This document shows, in pieces, positions 16,692 to 25,717 of a stretch of DNA of 64,000 bases. The position numbers were made by a program, and so were the translations under genes. A model generated the notes under the pieces. That model ran no database searches. It had not been told where the DNA came from and was given only the letters and a program-made list of their open reading frames with translations. The DNA comes from Fibrella aquatilis. GTDB lineage: Bacteria > Bacteroidota > Bacteroidia > Cytophagales > Spirosomataceae. The DNA lies in the NCBI RefSeq assembly GCF_017353255.1, contig NZ_JAFMYU010000030.1, positions 1 to 64,000 on the forward strand, in the 5' to 3' direction. Positions within the stretch are counted from its first letter, which is position 1. Every line of letters begins with the position of its first letter.

Positions 16692-17723
16692 TTATGCCGA
16701 AAGCTGACTCATCTTCTGAACCGCTAGTGAGATAAACCGGGGGTTAGCAAAAAGTGTCTTTTTACGATCACTCCATGCCTCCAGATGTTTAGTTACTTCA
16801 TCAGCCGTCCGAATCTTATACATATTCATTAAATAATCTACCGACGAGAGTAATTCCAATGCGAAAGGTGAATAAAAACCCGACAAAAATGCTTTAGTAT
16901 CTTCTACAATAACTCTGTTCAGTTCGTTTTCAGCTTTATTCAAAAAGATATCAATGTCATCTTTAGCATCACGCACAATACTCAACTCATCAAATGGCTT
17001 CTTGTCTTTGGCACTATAGCCCGATAAATAGCTCCCGTTGAGTTGATACAATACATGGCGTACTTGCCCAGAATAAGGTCCGTAGAAATTAGGCTGAAAA
17101 TCAAGTTTGTTAAATTCTGTTGCACCAAAACGTTTCAGAAAATACACGATCTTTTCGGCTGCAAACTCAGACACAAATTCACCATTATTTACTACTTCAA
17201 ACAGCACAGCAAGCAGCATAGCACGAGCCGGTGTGAGTTTAATACGCTCAGCTTTCAGTACCTCCTGAACCACAAAATTAGGCTCGTACACATAAATAGA
17301 GCAGTTAAGATCAGATAGGTGAGTTTCGATCAGCGTTTTGACACGACTCCACACCAAGCCACCATTGCCAGCCCCAAGAGGTGGTAATGCTATCGAGGTA
17401 AGTGCCTGCTCTTGAATAAGTTGAGCTAAGGCTACCAGCCCTGCCTCGATATACGTGTACTCAGCCGGTTTTCGCCAATCTGTCTTCGTGGGGAAGTTGA
17501 TAATTAGTTTCGGTCCGTTGACCGCCAGTTCTTCCCACACAAACAGTTTACCAATACCGATCTCACCTGCTTTACAAGCGTTCCGATAGGCTTTGTAATT
17601 TTCAGGAAACTGATTCTTGAATTGCAACGCGATTCCCTTACCCATCACACCTACAGTATTGACCGTATTGATGAGCGCCTGTGCGGGGCTTTCGAGGAGG
17701 TTTCCTTCACGATATTCAATCAT
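16692..17723 (-). CDS. darG: DarG-like antitoxin: macro domain plus C-terminal domain
   Basis: A 343-residue protein. Residues 1 to about 150 form a macro domain with ALINTVNTVGVMGKGIALQFK and the later loop LPPLGAGNGGLVW, as in DNA ADP-ribosyl glycohydrolases. The remaining half (LTPARAMLLAVLFEVVN to the end) matches the DarG C-terminal domain, which binds and blocks DarT. By family knowledge it removes ADP-ribose from thymidine in DNA and so protects the cell. It starts 3 bp after the DarT stop, so the two form one operon. The pair is visibly more AT-rich than its neighbours, which suggests acquisition. Confidence 0.9.
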   Translation of the reverse strand: MIEYREGNLLESPAQALINTVNTVGVMGKGIALQFKNQFPENYKAYRNACKAGEIGIGKLFVWEELAVNGPKLIINFPTKTDWRKPAEYTYIEAGLVALAQLIQEQALTSIALPPLGAGNGGLVWSRVKTLIETHLSDLNCSIYVYEPNFVVQEVLKAERIKLTPARAMLLAVLFEVVNNGEFVSEFAAEKIVYFLKRFGATEFNKLDFQPNFYGPYSGQVRHVLYQLNGSYLSGYSAKDKKPFDELSIVRDAKDDIDIFLNKAENELNRVIVEDTKAFLSGFYSPFALELLSSVDYLMNMYKIRTADEVTKHLEAWSDRKKTLFANPRFISLAVQKMSQLSA

Positions 17724-17726
17724 GGC

Positions 17727-18350
17727 TCAAAAATAGTATTCAGGCTTTACAATCACTTTTTCCGGAGCAATGCCTAATTCAACAAGTGTCGTAGCCGCCG
17801 CAAGATTGTAAACAACATACCCTCTAATAGCTGATGCGGGCAGATCACCCATCAGCAAAAATTCAGCTTCCATTCGGCGTTTCAGATCAAGATCATTTTC
17901 ATCTTGCCAATATTTGCTACGAATGGCTTTCCAGTCAATCAGTTGATTAACCTCATTGATTCGGTCAGCCGTAAAGCAACTGCTTAACCCGTTAAACGCA
18001 TGCCCATCTGTAAATAGAAATGACACTGATTCACAAGCTGTTACATCGCCTACACTGCTAATACAATATACGATTTTTTCTGGAGAAACAGCAGTTACGC
18101 CACTGAAACCGTGCTGAATCACATAAAGCATAGGCATCCGCGGGCCAAAATAAAACGGGGTATAATCGCCCAAACGTGTCTGATCAGACAGAAGATAATC
18201 GGCTCGTTTACCAATCAATTGACCATCACCAATTGGTATAAAGACGGGGTTTCGGTGTGTGGAATTTCGGTGTGTAAGGCCATGCACGAAAACATGAGCA
18301 ATGTTCTCGATGTGCATCATCCGGTAAAGAAACACTTTGTGTAGATCCAT
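17727..18350 (-). CDS. darT: DarT-like DNA ADP-ribosyltransferase toxin (DUF4433)
   Basis: A 207-residue toxin. The family core is clear: FLYRMMHIENIAHV near the N-terminus, then DYTPFYFGPRMPMLYVIQHG, and the likely catalytic Glu at position 163 in RRMEAEFLLMGDLP. DarT enzymes transfer ADP-ribose from NAD to thymidine in single-stranded DNA, blocking replication. It is the first gene of the pair, upstream of its antitoxin. Both genes look intact. Confidence 0.9.
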   Translation of the reverse strand: MDLHKVFLYRMMHIENIAHVFVHGLTHRNSTHRNPVFIPIGDGQLIGKRADYLLSDQTRLGDYTPFYFGPRMPMLYVIQHGFSGVTAVSPEKIVYCISSVGDVTACESVSFLFTDGHAFNGLSSCFTADRINEVNQLIDWKAIRSKYWQDENDLDLKRRMEAEFLLMGDLPASAIRGYVVYNLAAATTLVELGIAPEKVIVKPEYYF

Positions 18351-18378
18351 CAGAGGTGGGTGGCAAGATAGCGCAATC

Positions 18379-21300
18379 TTATGCCATTTCCAGTTCTGCC
18401 ACGGCCTTCATTTCCACTTGTGGGGGTAGCAGCTTGTAGAGTACCGGCGTGACAATGCGAGAGAGTAAGGTGCTGGAAATCAGGCCCCCGATGAGGACCC
18501 ACGCCAGCGGACTGTAGAGCGGGTTGTTCTCGATGGCCAGCGGAATGAGGCCCCCGATGGCGGTGAGGGAGGTGAGCACGATGGGCACAAACCGTACCTC
18601 GCCCGCCTCGCGGATTGCGGCATCCAGCGGCATCCCCTCAGCGCGGAGTTGGTTGGTGAAATCAACTAACAGGATTGAGTTTTTGACTTCAATACCAATC
18701 AGCGCGATCAAACCGATGATGGCCACAAACGAGAACGGATTACCCGTGACAAGCAGCGCGGCAATAGCCCCCACCACGCCCAGCGGAATCACCGATAGCA
18801 CAATGAGCGAGCTTTTAAAGGTGCCAAACTCCAGTACGAGCACCGCCAGAAACCCAAAGGCAGTGATGAGAATGATGGTCCCCAGCCCACCGAATGACTT
18901 CTCGCGGCTTTCCAGTTCGCCCGCAGCTTTATAGGTAAACCCTTTTGGAAAGGTCATGCTGCCGAGTTTATTGAGTACGCTGGTAAACAGGTTATCAACC
19001 AGATAGCCAGTTTTTACAAAGGCCGTAATGCTCACGTAGCGGTCTTTATCGTAATGCCTAATCTGGGTCGTACCCGTCTCAAATTGCAGATCGGCAATCT
19101 GGCGTAGGGGCACCGTACCACCAGTTAACGTATTGATATACAAATTGCTGAGCGCCGCCTGCGATACCGCGCCGTTAGGCAGCCGGGTGCCGTTGGCGGT
19201 GACGTTAATTGTGTAATCGTCGGATGTTTCGGGATCTTTGAAAGTGCCAATGTTGAGACCCGCCACAGCCAGCCGGATCGTGCGGTTCACGTCGGCGATG
19301 GAAAGGCCCAGCAGTCCGGCTTTCTCTTTGTTAATCCGTACGCGGAGGTCAGTTTTACGGGTAGCCAGGGGGTTGCTGACATAAATCAGGCCCGGCGTCT
19401 GGCGGAAAACGGCTTCCACCCTCGCCGCCTGCGCCCGGAGCGTGTCGAGGTTATCACCAAACATCCGAATGGCTACGGGGGCTTCCTGCGATGGCCCCTG
19501 TTCAAAGTCTTTGACCTCGATTTTAGCATTGGGGTACTGCGCCAGTTTGTCGCGGAGACGGTCTATTACCACTCGTTTGCTGGCGGGGCCATTTTCGGGG
19601 TGCAACTGCACAAACACCTGCGCAAAATTGGCCGCTTCGCTGCGTTGGGCAATGTTGTAGTAAATGCGCGGATTGCCTTTGCCCACGTTGCTGGTGAAGT
19701 ATTGCACCGACTTTTCGCCCTTCAGCACGCCCTCTACGTAGCGCGCCACGGCGTTGGTTTCGGTTAGGCTGCTGCCATCGCCGGTTTCGATGTTGATAAA
19801 AAACTGGGGCTTTTCCGACGGGGGAAACAGGGCAAAGCCCACGCGTTTAAACAGCATCAACGATCCGCCAAATAAGGCCCCTGCCAGCAGCAATGTGATG
19901 ACCGGATACCGCAGCCCCGCATTGAGCAACGGCCGGTACGATACGCTGATACCCCGTTTCAAACCCCGCAGAAACCAGTTGCCTTCGGGGTTGTGACCCG
20001 GCTTCAGTATGCGGCTGCTCAAAAACGGCACAATCGTAAGCGACACCGCCAATGAGGCTACCACCGTAGTTACCACCGCTGTGGGCAGCGACCGAATGAA
20101 ATCGCCGGAGCCTTCGGGCAAAAACAGCAGGGGCAAAAACGCCAAAACGAGCGTAGTGGTACAGCCAATAACGGCCAACGTGATCTGATTAGTGGCTTTG
20201 ATGGCCGCCTCTTTTTTGGAGTAGCCTTCGCGCAAATACCGCTCAATGTTTTCGACCACCACAATGCTATCGTCTACCAGAATACCCAGCGCCACAATAA
20301 AACCCACGATACTTAACTGGTTGATACTGAAGCCAAACACGCCTAACAGAGCCAACCCGATAGCCAGCGACAGCGGAATGGAGATCATCACCACCGACGC
20401 CGCCCGGAACCCCAGCGGCAACAGCGTGAGCGATACCAGCAGGATGGCAATGCCAAAATCTTTGGCGAAGCGCGACAGGCGTTTGCTCACGCTCGTGGCC
20501 TGATCGAAGTTCTTGGTCAGCACAATATGCGGTGGCAGCGTTTTCGCAAAATCGTCAATGACGGGACGTAGTTTGCTCCCCACTTTTTCAATGTTTTCGC
20601 CCGCCTTTTGCGCCGCCGTCACCAGCACCGCCCGGTGGCCGTTGAGGCGCGTGAGGTAGGTCTGATCCTCGTAGCTCAGGTTTACGTCGGCTACGTCGCG
20701 GAGATAGATGATCTTTTGGCCGTTAGTCGATACGATGGTGTTCCGAATGTCATCAAGGGATTGGTAGTCGCCGGTGGTTTTGACGTTGAATTTCCGCGCA
20801 CCGGCCTGCAAACTCCCCGCCGGAATAATCAGGTTTTCGGCCTGCATGGCTCCAATTACGCGGTTGACAGCAATGCCCAGCTGCGCCATCTTCTCTACGT
20901 TGAGCGACACCCGGACGGTTGTTTTGGGAAAACCCCAGTCGGCCACTTCTTTCAGGCTTTTCACCTTTTCCAGTTGCTCCTTCAGCCGCTCGGCCTGTTC
21001 GCCCAGTTCCTTATCCGACGCCACCTCCGACTGCAACGCCACCTGCACAATGCTGACGTCGGTAGGTGAAAATTTGCGGATGTCGATGCGAAAAATATCG
21101 GCCGGTAGTTCCGAGCGCAGGGCGTTTACCTCGCGTACGATCTCCTGGTATTTTTCGTCGGGGTCTTCGCTGTACTGGTACTCCACCCGCGCCACCACTA
21201 GGCCATCTTCAATGGTGGTGATGACGTGGTCGATGTTGTCGAGGGCGTTGAACCGGGCCTCTACGGGGTCGGCCACGAGCTGCTCCATATCCTCGGCGTC

Positions 21301-21462
21301 GGCACCGGGATAGACGAAGATGACGACGAAGTTGGGGGCCGTAAATTCGGGGTCTTCGCCCCGGGGCATGTTCAGCAACGCGTTGATACCCAGCGCCACC
21401 ACGGCGATGAACAGCACCAACATGAATTGCCAGTTTTTGACGGAAAATTGTGCTAAATTCAT
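18379..21462 (-). CDS. RND efflux permease
   Basis: A 1027-residue inner-membrane proton antiporter of the AcrB-like RND superfamily. It begins FSVKNWQFMLVLFIAVVALG, has the large periplasmic loops, and has the proton-relay pair in VDDSIVVVENIERYL. It ends with a duplicated membrane half (GIEVKNSILLVDFTNQLR). It should export drugs or amphiphiles with the adaptor and TolC-like protein of the same operon. The adaptor gene is separated from it by a toxin-antitoxin module on the other strand, and only 23 bp lie between this start and the antitoxin start. Confidence 0.95.
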   Translation of the reverse strand: MNLAQFSVKNWQFMLVLFIAVVALGINALLNMPRGEDPEFTAPNFVVIFVYPGADAEDMEQLVADPVEARFNALDNIDHVITTIEDGLVVARVEYQYSEDPDEKYQEIVREVNALRSELPADIFRIDIRKFSPTDVSIVQVALQSEVASDKELGEQAERLKEQLEKVKSLKEVADWGFPKTTVRVSLNVEKMAQLGIAVNRVIGAMQAENLIIPAGSLQAGARKFNVKTTGDYQSLDDIRNTIVSTNGQKIIYLRDVADVNLSYEDQTYLTRLNGHRAVLVTAAQKAGENIEKVGSKLRPVIDDFAKTLPPHIVLTKNFDQATSVSKRLSRFAKDFGIAILLVSLTLLPLGFRAASVVMISIPLSLAIGLALLGVFGFSINQLSIVGFIVALGILVDDSIVVVENIERYLREGYSKKEAAIKATNQITLAVIGCTTTLVLAFLPLLFLPEGSGDFIRSLPTAVVTTVVASLAVSLTIVPFLSSRILKPGHNPEGNWFLRGLKRGISVSYRPLLNAGLRYPVITLLLAGALFGGSLMLFKRVGFALFPPSEKPQFFINIETGDGSSLTETNAVARYVEGVLKGEKSVQYFTSNVGKGNPRIYYNIAQRSEAANFAQVFVQLHPENGPASKRVVIDRLRDKLAQYPNAKIEVKDFEQGPSQEAPVAIRMFGDNLDTLRAQAARVEAVFRQTPGLIYVSNPLATRKTDLRVRINKEKAGLLGLSIADVNRTIRLAVAGLNIGTFKDPETSDDYTINVTANGTRLPNGAVSQAALSNLYINTLTGGTVPLRQIADLQFETGTTQIRHYDKDRYVSITAFVKTGYLVDNLFTSVLNKLGSMTFPKGFTYKAAGELESREKSFGGLGTIILITAFGFLAVLVLEFGTFKSSLIVLSVIPLGVVGAIAALLVTGNPFSFVAIIGLIALIGIEVKNSILLVDFTNQLRAEGMPLDAAIREAGEVRFVPIVLTSLTAIGGLIPLAIENNPLYSPLAWVLIGGLISSTLLSRIVTPVLYKLLPPQVEMKAVAELEMA

Positions 21463-21485
21463 CTTATAAATACAAAAAATAAACG

Positions 21486-21668
21486 ATGGAAGCAGTACTG
21501 ATTACAGTTCGCAACGAAGCAGATCGCCACCGAGTTGAAGAAATTTTGCGTGACGTTGAAGGTGTTACGGGCATACGTGTCATTGATGAGGTGACTAAAC
21601 TGGCTGAGCCTTCATTAGCTATTGAATGGAACAGTGAGGCCGACCAACGTTGGGATAGCCTGCTATGA
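21486..21668 (+). CDS. Small antitoxin-like protein of a MazF-type pair
   Basis: A 60-residue acidic protein that starts MEAVLITVRNEADRHRVEEI. It overlaps the MazF-type toxin gene by ATGA, the classic antitoxin-toxin arrangement. No known DNA-binding fold is recognised, so its role is inferred from size, position and coupling. It is divergent from the RND permease gene with a gap of only 23 bp. Confidence 0.7.
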   Translation: MEAVLITVRNEADRHRVEEILRDVEGVTGIRVIDEVTKLAEPSLAIEWNSEADQRWDSLL

Positions 21669-22006
21669 CATCTACCTACCAGCAAGGCGATATTGTCAGC
21701 GTCCATTTTCCGTTTACCGACATTTCGCAGACTAAAAAACGGCCTGCCTTGATTTTGTCAAACGCCGTTGTCAATCAAACCGGCGACTACTTAATGGTGC
21801 AGATTACCAGCCAATTTCATTCGGACGGTTTGTCATTACCCATCACTGCTGCTGATTTTGCAGGACCTGCCCTCCCACTTACCAGCTACATTCGTGTTCA
21901 TAAAGTTTTCCTGTTGAACGAGTCGCTGATTGATCGGCGGTTTAGTGCTATTCAGCCTGGATTCCGGCAAACTATCATCAACAAATTGTTGACATTGATT
22001 AGTTGA
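21665..22006 (+). CDS. MazF/PemK-type toxin
   Basis: A 113-residue protein of the PemK/MazF family of RNA-cleaving toxins. The family opening is present (QGDIVSVHFPFTDISQTKKRPALILSN), followed by the second strand region DYLMVQITSQ and the closing SYIRVHKVFLLNESLIDRR. The ATG overlaps the stop of the upstream small gene. Its last 8 bases overlap, on the opposite strand, the last codons of the efflux adaptor gene. The pair sits inside an efflux operon and is transcribed against it. Confidence 0.88.
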   Translation: MTSTYQQGDIVSVHFPFTDISQTKKRPALILSNAVVNQTGDYLMVQITSQFHSDGLSLPITAADFAGPALPLTSYIRVHKVFLLNESLIDRRFSAIQPGFRQTIINKLLTLIS

Positions 22007-23072
22007 CAGCCACCACCGACGCTTCCGTTAAGTAAGCCGATCCTGACGTAATCACCTGATTAACAGCCGTTAATCCACCCGTTAGCAACACGTTGGCCCC
22101 GCTAATGTAGCCGATCTGGACCGGCTGCTTGCGTACGTGCTTACGGTCGGCTTCCAGCACGTAGACGAAGCCGTCTTTGCCGTTGCCTTCCACAATGGCC
22201 TCGATGGGCACCATCACATACGAACGCCGTTGGGCGGGGGTGAGCGTGGCTTTGGCAAACAGACCGGGGGCCAGTTTCACACCGTTGGGGTCTAGTTTGA
22301 TCTCGATTTCATAGAGCTTATTCACCGGATCTGCGGCCTGCGCGAGTTCCTGCACCATGCCGGAGAAAGCACGGTCGGGGTAGGCGTCGAGGCGAATACT
22401 AGCGCGGTCACCGAGTTTTAGCCTTGCCCAGTCTTTGTCGGAAATGCCCACCCGCACTACCCAATCGGACCGGCGATTACCCGACAGGAGGTAGACAGGA
22501 GAACCGGGGCCAACAAACTCACCCTCGTTGGTCAGCTTCCTCGTCACGGTACCGTCTACCGAGGCCCTGATTTGGGCGTACCCCCGGTTGAACTGCGCGA
22601 TGGTCAGGTTCTGTTTGGCCACATTGCTGCCTGTAGTGGCGTTCTGGAGCTGTTCGAGCGTGGCGGCAGTGTCGGCAAAGAGCTTCTTCACCCGACCCAG
22701 GTCGCGCTCCGATTTCTCCTGCGCCAGCTGCGCCGAAGCCACCTGCGCGTCGATTTCGGTCAGGTTCAGCGTGGCGAGCAACTGCCCCTTCCGCACCGAC
22801 TGTCCTTCATCAATATACAGTTTGTTGATGATGCCGCCGATCTTGAACGACAGCCGCGCCTCTTCCGCCGACGACACCAGCCCCGATGCCACAATGGGTT
22901 CGGCTCGCTCCACGGATTCGACCGCGGCCAGCCGTACCGGCACTACCGAGGCATCAGTTTGGCCCGTAGCTGTGCTATCGGCACCCGCTGTTTCAGATTT
23001 TTCCGACTTATTTCCACACCCCCAGAGTGTGGCGGTCAGCAGGAACGCAAGAGTTAATTGAGTGTAGTTCAT
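21999..23072 (-). CDS. RND efflux adaptor (membrane fusion lipoprotein)
   Basis: A 357-residue periplasmic adaptor with a lipoprotein signal (TATLWGCGNK). The order of parts is typical of this family: barrel-sandwich strands (GLVSSAEEARLSFKIGGIINKLYIDEGQSVRKGQLLATL), a coiled-coil hairpin (QVASAQLAQEKSERDLGRVKK), and a C-terminal beta region. It links the RND permease with the outer-membrane channel. It starts 14 bp after the DUF3995 gene. Its 3-prime end overlaps the toxin gene, and the permease gene that normally follows directly is displaced by the toxin-antitoxin module. Confidence 0.93.
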   Translation of the reverse strand: MNYTQLTLAFLLTATLWGCGNKSEKSETAGADSTATGQTDASVVPVRLAAVESVERAEPIVASGLVSSAEEARLSFKIGGIINKLYIDEGQSVRKGQLLATLNLTEIDAQVASAQLAQEKSERDLGRVKKLFADTAATLEQLQNATTGSNVAKQNLTIAQFNRGYAQIRASVDGTVTRKLTNEGEFVGPGSPVYLLSGNRRSDWVVRVGISDKDWARLKLGDRASIRLDAYPDRAFSGMVQELAQAADPVNKLYEIEIKLDPNGVKLAPGLFAKATLTPAQRRSYVMVPIEAIVEGNGKDGFVYVLEADRKHVRKQPVQIGYISGANVLLTGGLTAVNQVITSGSAYLTEASVVAVN

Positions 23073-23086
23073 GTGTGTTGGTTGGT

Positions 23087-23515
23087 TTATCCCACCGCTG
23101 TCCAAAACGCGTTGATGCTGATCACTAAACAGAGGGGTACATAATAGGCGGTGTCCATTTTGGCGAAAGCGGTGTCAGTGACGTGCTTGAAAAAGCCAAC
23201 GTACCGGAAGTCGCCGATGACGCGGAGAAAAAAGATGCCGCCCACCGCCAGCAGACCGTAGCGCAACCATTTTTCTGATAATGGCAAGGGCAACCAACCG
23301 AGTTTGGCGAGGTGTAGCACGGCGAAAAGAGCCAGCCCAGCCGCCACCACCAGCGTGATCAATGGTCCTGGTGTGAAGGCTTTCTCACCGGACTTCTGTG
23401 GCAGTTCGGGCGTGGCTACTGCCATCCCCCATTTCCCACCAACTGCCCAGTAGACATGTAATCCGCTGATAGCGAGAAGAATGACTGTATTGATAAGTGC
23501 CGTTGTAGCGAGCAT
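23087..23515 (-). CDS. DUF3995 membrane protein
   Basis: A 142-residue protein with four hydrophobic helices. The N-terminal part (ALINTVILLAISGLHVYWAVGGKWG) matches DUF3995, whose function is unknown. It lies between the TolC-like gene (4 bp gap) and the adaptor gene, so it is part of the efflux operon. The frame is open to 23635, but that extension overlaps the TolC coding region and is low-complexity; the ATG at 23515 is preferred. Its association with an efflux pump suggests an accessory role, which is inference. Confidence 0.85.
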   Translation of the reverse strand: MLATTALINTVILLAISGLHVYWAVGGKWGMAVATPELPQKSGEKAFTPGPLITLVVAAGLALFAVLHLAKLGWLPLPLSEKWLRYGLLAVGGIFFLRVIGDFRYVGFFKHVTDTAFAKMDTAYYVPLCLVISINAFWTAVG

Positions 23516-23519
23516 AATG

Positions 23520-24893
23520 TCAAGGAGCAGCCACAACCCGGTCAAGGGCGGCGCGTTTAACGAGGACGTCTTCGCGGGCGAGTGACTGCTGAAGCTGAGC
23601 GGTGAGGCGGTCGTTTTGCACGCGCAAAAACTCAATCAGCAGGGCTTGCCCGTTGCGGTACTTACTATCCACAATCCGAAACGTTTGCTCGGCGTTGGCC
23701 ACGCCCGACTGCGTGGCCACCAGGCTTTCGTTGGCCGCGTCGAGGTCGTAATAAGCTTGCAGCACCTGTAGCTGAATCTGCCGTTCCAACTCGGTGAGGC
23801 GGGTTTGAAGCAGGCCCGTCTGAATTTTTGCCTGCTGAATTTTCGAGCGTTTTTCGTAACCCCGAAACAGATCCCATTGTAAACCCAACTGCGCTACGGC
23901 GTAGGCCTGATTCCGAAACGTGTAGCCGAACCCCTGAAAGCCCGCGTTGCCCCCCACATATAGATTCGGGATCATGGCGTTGGCCTCGTTGAGCTTTACC
24001 GCCGTTTGCGTTGCCGCCAGCGAATGGCCTAGCTGACTCACCTCCTGCCGGTTACGCACCGCCGCCTGTTGCAAATCGGGCAAGCCGTTCTCAGCAACGG
24101 GCGCTTTCACCGCCGCCAGCGTCGAGTCGATCTGAATAGCGGCGGTAAGGTCACGGTTGAGCAGGAAATTGAAGTAAGCACGGGCGGTTTCACGGTTTTT
24201 TTCGGCTATAGCCACCTGCTGATCCAGCTTACTCAGTTCATACCGTGCCTGCGACACGATCTCTTTCGTAGCCACATTGTTGGCTACCAGTTTTTCGTTC
24301 AGCCGGGTCAATTCGCGCAGGGTGCTGCGGGCGTTGTCGTAGATGCGCAGGCCCTCCAGCGTTTGCAGGTACTGGTAATAGGCCGTCTGTATCCCGTACC
24401 GAATCTCATTCTCGACCACTCGCTTGCGTGCTTCCTGCCCCGACAGCAATTGCTTCTGAATCAAGTAGTTGTATTGAATGTCAGTATTATAGATCGCATA
24501 CTGCACTGTGATTTTCGTATCGTGAAAATCGTTTGGTGCCAATAGCTGATTTACGTTCTGGATGTTGGTCGGAAATCGCTCCTGCCCCGTCAGTTTGTTG
24601 AGCGTGGCATAGGCCGGGTTGAGGAGATCACCCACCGGAAACTCCAGCCGACGGCCACCCGCTGCCAGCGAATACGTCGGATTGAACGCCACGCGGGGGT
24701 AGAACAGCGCCTTCGCCTGCGTTAGTGATTCAGCCACGCGCCTGATCTCGTAGCCCTCCTGCTTCAGCGCCAGGTTGTTTTGCAGCCCTTCCTGTACGTA
24801 GCCTTCCAGCAGCGTACCCTTTGGCGGCGGTTGCGCCCGGCCCAGAAAAGGGCTGAGAGAGATGAGTAATAAAACATATAATCGCTGTTTCAT
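23520..24893 (-). CDS. TolC-family outer-membrane channel
   Basis: A 457-residue TolC-like protein with a signal peptide (MKQRLYVLLLISLSPFLGRAQ). The long helical hairpins are rich in Gln, Ala and Asn and are arranged in two repeats (RVAESLTQAKALFYPRVAFN, then EANAMIPNLYVGGN). The ATG at 24893 is the real start, since the alternative at 24899 is a TTG. It forms the outer-membrane exit of the RND pump. A copy of the TetR operator lies 14 bp upstream. Confidence 0.93.
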   Translation of the reverse strand: MKQRLYVLLLISLSPFLGRAQPPPKGTLLEGYVQEGLQNNLALKQEGYEIRRVAESLTQAKALFYPRVAFNPTYSLAAGGRRLEFPVGDLLNPAYATLNKLTGQERFPTNIQNVNQLLAPNDFHDTKITVQYAIYNTDIQYNYLIQKQLLSGQEARKRVVENEIRYGIQTAYYQYLQTLEGLRIYDNARSTLRELTRLNEKLVANNVATKEIVSQARYELSKLDQQVAIAEKNRETARAYFNFLLNRDLTAAIQIDSTLAAVKAPVAENGLPDLQQAAVRNRQEVSQLGHSLAATQTAVKLNEANAMIPNLYVGGNAGFQGFGYTFRNQAYAVAQLGLQWDLFRGYEKRSKIQQAKIQTGLLQTRLTELERQIQLQVLQAYYDLDAANESLVATQSGVANAEQTFRIVDSKYRNGQALLIEFLRVQNDRLTAQLQQSLAREDVLVKRAALDRVVAAP

Positions 24894-24906
24894 AATCAAG
24901 TCTTAT

Positions 24907-24928
24907 TTACTGAACAACGTTTAGTGAA
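24907..24928. promoter_or_regulatory. TetR operator, second (degenerate) copy
   Basis: TTACTGAAC at 24907-24915 and GTTTAGTGAA at 24919-24928 match the perfect operator at 25582-25604 with two differences. It sits between the TetR gene and the TolC gene, so the pump genes may also be repressed independently of the TetR promoter. Confidence 0.7.
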
Positions 24929-24941
24929 TGGTCAAAAAAAG

Positions 24942-25559
24942 TTAGAGTCCCTTTTTTAGGGTATTACAGAAAAGATCAAAAGCTTGGTGCATAAGGTCGG
25001 CGCGGTGCTGATCGGAAAACATATTCATGCGTTTACGGATGAATAGAGCCGTGTAGCCGTGAATGGTACTCCAGATCATCATGGCCGCCACCTCCGGGTC
25101 TTGCGGCTGAAAGATACCCGCGTCTATACATTCCCGCACCACCTGTACCAACATGGTGAAAGCAATACGCCCCTCAGACCAGATCTCTTCACGGCATTCA
25201 AGCGTCTCCATAGGGGCCGTAATAATAAACATAACATCAAACAACTCAGGGTTTTCCACGGCAAACTGCGTGTATTTGCGGCCCATGGCAATGAGCTTTT
25301 CGAACGGGTCGTTCAAGCTCACGATGGGTTGGAATTCCTGCATCATCTTGCCAAATGCCTGCTGATGAATGGCGTACATAACCTCGTTTTTATCCTTGAA
25401 ATACAGGTAGATTGTGGCCGCGCTGTATTCAATTTCTTCGGCGATGGCTCGGATGCTCAGCTTCTCGAACCCATTCAACACGTACAAATGCCTCGCTGCA
25501 TCAACAATGCGCCGCCGCATGTCTTCCTTCTCCCGCTCTTTCCGTTCTACGATTCCCAT
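24942..25559 (-). CDS. TetR-family repressor of the efflux operon
   Basis: A 205-residue repressor. The N-terminal helix-turn-helix is clear (LSIRAIAEEIEYSAATIYLYFKDKNEVMYAI), and the C-terminal half is a helical ligand-binding domain of the TetR_C type. It is the first gene of the efflux operon. Two palindromic sites with TTACTGAAC arms flank it, consistent with autoregulation and control of the pump by a ligand. Confidence 0.94.
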   Translation of the reverse strand: MGIVERKEREKEDMRRRIVDAARHLYVLNGFEKLSIRAIAEEIEYSAATIYLYFKDKNEVMYAIHQQAFGKMMQEFQPIVSLNDPFEKLIAMGRKYTQFAVENPELFDVMFIITAPMETLECREEIWSEGRIAFTMLVQVVRECIDAGIFQPQDPEVAAMMIWSTIHGYTALFIRKRMNMFSDQHRADLMHQAFDLFCNTLKKGL

Positions 25560-25581
25560 AGCTATTGCTTAACGTATCAAA

Positions 25582-25604
25582 CTTACTGAACAGCGTTCAG
25601 TAAG
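25582..25604. promoter_or_regulatory. TetR operator, perfect copy
   Basis: The 10-bp arms CTTACTGAAC (25582-25591) and GTTCAGTAAG (25595-25604) are perfectly complementary with a 3-bp centre. It lies 22 bp upstream of the TetR start. The same sequence, degenerate, occurs at 24907-24928. Confidence 0.85.
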
Positions 25605-25630
25605 AGCAAAAGTATTGAGTAAACGGTCAT

Positions 25631-25665
25631 GTAGGGGCGGGCCGGCCCATCGTGGCCGCCCCTAC
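25631..25665. repeat. Short inverted repeat GTAGGGGCGG/CCGCCCCTAC
   Basis: Perfect 10-bp arms at 25631-25640 and 25656-25665 flank a GC-rich loop. It lies upstream of the redoxin gene and the TetR start. It resembles the GTAGGGGCG palindromic units scattered in many bacterial genomes. Confidence 0.6.
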
Positions 25666-25717
25666 AGATTAATCTTTTCCCGTTATTCGCTGTCTAACTG
25701 TCGTGAATAACAACATC

